In this document: in pieces, positions 61,819 to 64,000 of the stretch
Layout: the number at the start of each line of letters is the position of its first letter
Numbering within the stretch: the first letter of the stretch is position 1
From: Phascolarctobacterium sp. ET69
Lineage (GTDB): Bacteria > Bacillota > Negativicutes > Acidaminococcales > Acidaminococcaceae
Assembly (NCBI RefSeq): GCF_023336935.1
Contig: NZ_JAMBLR010000006.1
Coordinates: 1 to 64,000 of the forward strand
Reading direction: 5' to 3'
DNA: 64,000 bases
Notes under the pieces: model-generated
Told to the model about the DNA's origin: nothing
Seen by the model: only the letters and a program-made list of their open reading frames with translations
Databases searched by the model: none
Program-made: the position numbers and the translations under genes

Positions 61819-62685
61819 ATGAATACAGATTTGATTTTGATTAACGGCGATATAGTTGACCGTAAAGAAGGGCTTATTGAATACTGCGACCGCGGGCATC
61901 AGTTTGGCGACGGTGTTTTTGAAATTGTGCCGGTTTATAACGGCAAGGTTTTTGGCATGATTCCGCACATGGAAAACCTTTTTACTTCCGTAACGCGTTT
62001 AAAAATACCTGCCGTTTATATGGTAGAAGAACTTGTTGAGTTTCATGAAGCGTTAATAAAAGCCACCGGTATGGAAAACGGCGAAATTTATACGCAGGTT
62101 ACACGCGGCAGTGCCCCGTTCGGGCTGGCTTTTCCGGAAATGAGCGTGCCGCAGCTTGTAATGCAGCCTGTTTTTACAGACCGCTCTCAGCTTATGGAGG
62201 CACAGCAGAAGGGTGTAAAGCTCATTACCGAAAAAGACCTGCGCTGGCAGCATTGCGACGTTAATACCTTAAACCGCCTGCCGGAAGTAATGGCACGCCA
62301 GAAAGCCGCCATCAGCGGCGCGTTTGACGCTTTGTTTGTGCGCGACGGAAAAATTACCGAAACCACCGAAAGCAGCTTTATGCTTGTAAAAGATGAAGTT
62401 TTGTGGACGGCTCCGGAAAACGAAAACATTCATAAAAATATTACGCGCAAAGTAATTAAAGAACGCCTGGCGCTTGATTTGGGCATGCCGGTTGTAGAGA
62501 AAAATTTTGACATGGATTTTGCGTTAAAAGCAGAAGAAGCCTTTATCTGCGGGCCGCGCTGCGAAATTGTGCCCGTGGTTAAAATAGACCGCAAACTGCT
62601 GAACGGCGGCGAAGTTGGCAAAGTAGTGCCGCAGCTTTTAGAGGCTTATAAAAATTTTGTTGCCAAAGAATGCCCGGCAAGGTAA
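61819..62685 (+). CDS. Class IV aminotransferase (D-amino acid transaminase) homologue lacking the PLP lysine
   Basis: A 288-residue protein of fold type IV, closest in pattern to D-amino acid aminotransferase: EYCDRGHQFGDGVFE, IYTQVTRGSAP, DLRW, and TETTESSFM. In Bacillus Dat the PLP lysine is in CDIKSLN. The aligned segment here is CDVNTLNRL, with Asn at residue 149 (codon 62263-62265) in place of Lys. Transamination by the normal mechanism should therefore fail. It could be a PLP-binding pseudoenzyme or do another reaction. Upstream GGAGGC supports the ATG at 61819. Confidence 0.85.
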   Translation: MNTDLILINGDIVDRKEGLIEYCDRGHQFGDGVFEIVPVYNGKVFGMIPHMENLFTSVTRLKIPAVYMVEELVEFHEALIKATGMENGEIYTQVTRGSAPFGLAFPEMSVPQLVMQPVFTDRSQLMEAQQKGVKLITEKDLRWQHCDVNTLNRLPEVMARQKAAISGAFDALFVRDGKITETTESSFMLVKDEVLWTAPENENIHKNITRKVIKERLALDLGMPVVEKNFDMDFALKAEEAFICGPRCEIVPVVKIDRKLLNGGEVGKVVPQLLEAYKNFVAKECPAR

Positions 62686-62691
62686 TAAATT

Positions 62692-63180
62692 ATGGATAAA
62701 ACTTTAGTGCGCGGGGCAATGCTTATTGCTCTGACGGTTGTTTTGCAGTCGCTGCGCCTTTTTATACCGCTGCCGCCAATGGCAAGCATGTTTTTTATAG
62801 GCACGCTTGTTAATATGATGCTTGCCGTTACAGTGCGCCTTGCTGGTTTAAAACCGGCGCTGCTGGCAGTTGTGCTGCTTCCGTTTTTTGCATATTTGCA
62901 GGGGCAGCTGCCAATACCGCTTTTAATACCGGTAGTTATCGGCGGCAACGCCGTGTTTGTGCTTATCTGCCATTGGGCGTGGCACCGCGGGCTTATGCTG
63001 GCGCCGCTTGCCAAAACAATCTGCATGTTTACGTCAAGCCTTGTGCTTTTAAAAGTGCTGGCGCTGCCTGAAAAAATGGTATTTGCCATTGGCTTTATGA
63101 TGGGCTGGCCGCAGATGGTAACAGGTATTTGCGGCATATTACTGGCACGGTTAATTACAAAACGCACCACAAACTTTTAA
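62692..63180 (+). CDS. ECF transporter S-component-like membrane protein
   Basis: A 162-residue protein with about five or six membrane segments. An Ala-rich first helix (LVRGAMLIALTVVLQSL) fits ECF S-components, which bind vitamins or metals and use the EcfA1A2T module. Similar S-components are often found just before hydrogenase-maturation genes. The substrate is unknown. It follows the aminotransferase homologue by six bases and precedes the TM1266-like gene by 15. Confidence 0.75.
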   Translation: MDKTLVRGAMLIALTVVLQSLRLFIPLPPMASMFFIGTLVNMMLAVTVRLAGLKPALLAVVLLPFFAYLQGQLPIPLLIPVVIGGNAVFVLICHWAWHRGLMLAPLAKTICMFTSSLVLLKVLALPEKMVFAIGFMMGWPQMVTGICGILLARLITKRTTNF

Positions 63181-63195
63181 TATGGGGGCATTGTT

Positions 63196-63447
63196 ATGGA
63201 TACAAGAGTGGTACTTTTGGGCATTATTGTAGAAAACACTGCCGCTGTTGAAGAACTGAATGCTATTTTGCATAATTACGGCAGTTATATTATCGGGCGC
63301 ATGGGGCTGCCCTACCGCGAGAAAAATCTGCATATTATCAGTATAGTTCTTGATGCGCCGCAGAACATTATCAGCGCGCTTGCAGGAAAAATCGGCATGC
63401 TGCCGGGAGTTACGGCCAAAGCGCTTTATGCCGGAAAACAGGCTTAG
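63196..63447 (+). CDS. TM1266-like putative hydrogenase-system regulator
   Basis: An 83-residue ACT-like protein (VVLLGIIVENTAAVEELNAIL then IIGRMGLPYREKNLHIISIVLD). The family is widely found next to HydE and HydG and described as an iron-only hydrogenase system putative regulator. Its partner hydG follows. Confidence 0.85.
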   Translation: MDTRVVLLGIIVENTAAVEELNAILHNYGSYIIGRMGLPYREKNLHIISIVLDAPQNIISALAGKIGMLPGVTAKALYAGKQA

Positions 63448-63454
63448 TCCTTAA

Positions 63455-63482
63455 TGCCTTAGGGCTTTTTTATAGGAGAAAT
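63455..63482 (+). terminator. Weak hairpin before hydG
   Basis: AGTCCT and AGGGCT can pair (one G-U) around TAATGCCTT, followed by TTTTTTAT. It may attenuate transcription into hydG. Confidence 0.4.
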
Positions 63483-63526
63483 ACTGACAGGGAAGGTTCG
63501 TCCTGACCTTTAAGGAGGAAAATTAA

Positions 63527-64000
63527 ATGTATGATGCAAAATCAATGAAGGCCGAAGAATTTATTGACCATAACGAGATTATGGCAACATTGGAATATGC
63601 CGCAGCCAATAAAAACAACGCTGCCCTTATTTCCGAGATTATTGAAAAGGCAAAACTGCGCAAAGGCTTAAGCCACCGTGAAGCAGCGGTACTGCTGGAC
63701 TGCGAACTGGAGGACAAAAACGCGGAAATTTTTGCGCTGGCAGAACAGATAAAAAAAGATTTTTACGGCAACCGCATTGTTATGTTTGCACCGCTCTATC
63801 TTTCCAATTACTGCATTAACGGCTGTGTGTACTGCCCGTATCACAGCGTAAATAAACACATTGCCCGCAAAAAGCTTACGCAGGATGAAATCCGTGCCGA
63901 AGTTATTGCTTTGCAGGATATGGGGCATAAACGCCTGGCACTGGAAGCCGGTGAAGACCCGGTTAATAACCCTATTGAATATATTCTTGAATCAATTAAA
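63527..64000 (+). CDS. hydG: [FeFe] hydrogenase H-cluster maturase HydG, 5' part
   Basis: The first 158 residues of a radical SAM enzyme that splits tyrosine to give CO and cyanide for the hydrogenase H-cluster. The radical SAM motif is CX3CX2C (Cys96, Cys100, Cys103) in YCINGCVYCPYH. The AAVLLDCE region and GEDP after the motif match HydG. The gene runs off the window. TAAGGAGG precedes the ATG. It implies the organism makes or uses hydrogen. Confidence 0.93.
   Translation, partial: MYDAKSMKAEEFIDHNEIMATLEYAAANKNNAALISEIIEKAKLRKGLSHREAAVLLDCELEDKNAEIFALAEQIKKDFYGNRIVMFAPLYLSNYCINGCVYCPYHSVNKHIARKKLTQDEIRAEVIALQDMGHKRLALEAGEDPVNNPIEYILESIK

Overview
The window looks like one chromosomal segment of an anaerobic, moderate-GC Firmicute. 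The best guess is a Negativicutes member. Supporting points are the Firmicutes order ecfA1-ecfA2-ecfT-truA-rplM-rpsI, a leucine T-box before leuA, YlbF and YhaM family proteins, and an [FeFe]-hydrogenase maturation cluster at the right edge. Many proteins carry signal peptides, and membrane-fusion and Kef-type transport systems are present. The genus is not provable from sequence alone. Most genes lie on the + strand in tight operons with overlapping stops and starts; TTG and GTG starts are common.

Left part (1-38.5 kb), ordinary chromosome: an acetyltransferase and a low-molecular-weight phosphatase; an amidohydrolase; the ECF energizing module with truA; ribosomal proteins L13 and S9; nucleoside salvage (udp, deoB); an rRNA methyltransferase, HD and YbjN proteins; a CorC-type membrane protein; CstA; T-box regulated leuA. 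Then come an exported alpha/beta hydrolase next to a LysR regulator, an SGNH hydrolase, obgE, proB and proA, a zeta-toxin-like pair, a PHP phosphoesterase, a beta-CASP nuclease, AbgT with PepT, an unassigned structured small RNA, a TetR-controlled HlyD/ABC exporter, trmK, a Nif3-like gene and yhaM.

Middle part (38.5-49.5 kb), a mobile element. An AT-rich element of about 10.8 kb sits in the 5' end of rnpB, the RNase P RNA gene. A perfect 107-bp direct repeat, holding the rnpB promoter and first ~54 nt of the RNA, flanks it. The right copy runs into a complete rnpB; the left copy is an orphan 5' fragment ended by an element-borne terminator. The element carries a tyrosine integrase, a ribbon-helix-helix protein with a perfect palindromic operator, and a six-gene operon of membrane, lipo- and secreted proteins including a PDZ protein. 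It also carries a winged-helix-like protein, a small HTH protein and a DEAD-like helicase. The winged-helix-like and helicase genes are each preceded by a copy of the same leader RNA ending in a terminator hairpin, and neither has an ordinary start codon after that hairpin. About 2.5 kb downstream of the helicase has no believable protein gene. Its first 1.1 kb is packed with long perfect and nested inverted repeats, as expected of a very large structured RNA. I see no phage structural or conjugation genes. This element is the strongest candidate for a new system.

Right part (49.5-64 kb), chromosome again: rnpB; a group 2 glycosyltransferase; an NlpC/P60 peptidoglycan hydrolase; an OmpR-type two-component system followed by a nitrilase-family amidase and a VanX-like D-Ala-D-Ala dipeptidase; ylbF and murB; two uncharacterised genes; and a Kef-type antiporter on the minus strand. 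A D-amino-acid aminotransferase homologue lacking the catalytic lysine follows. The window ends with an ECF S-component, a TM1266-like regulator and the start of hydG.
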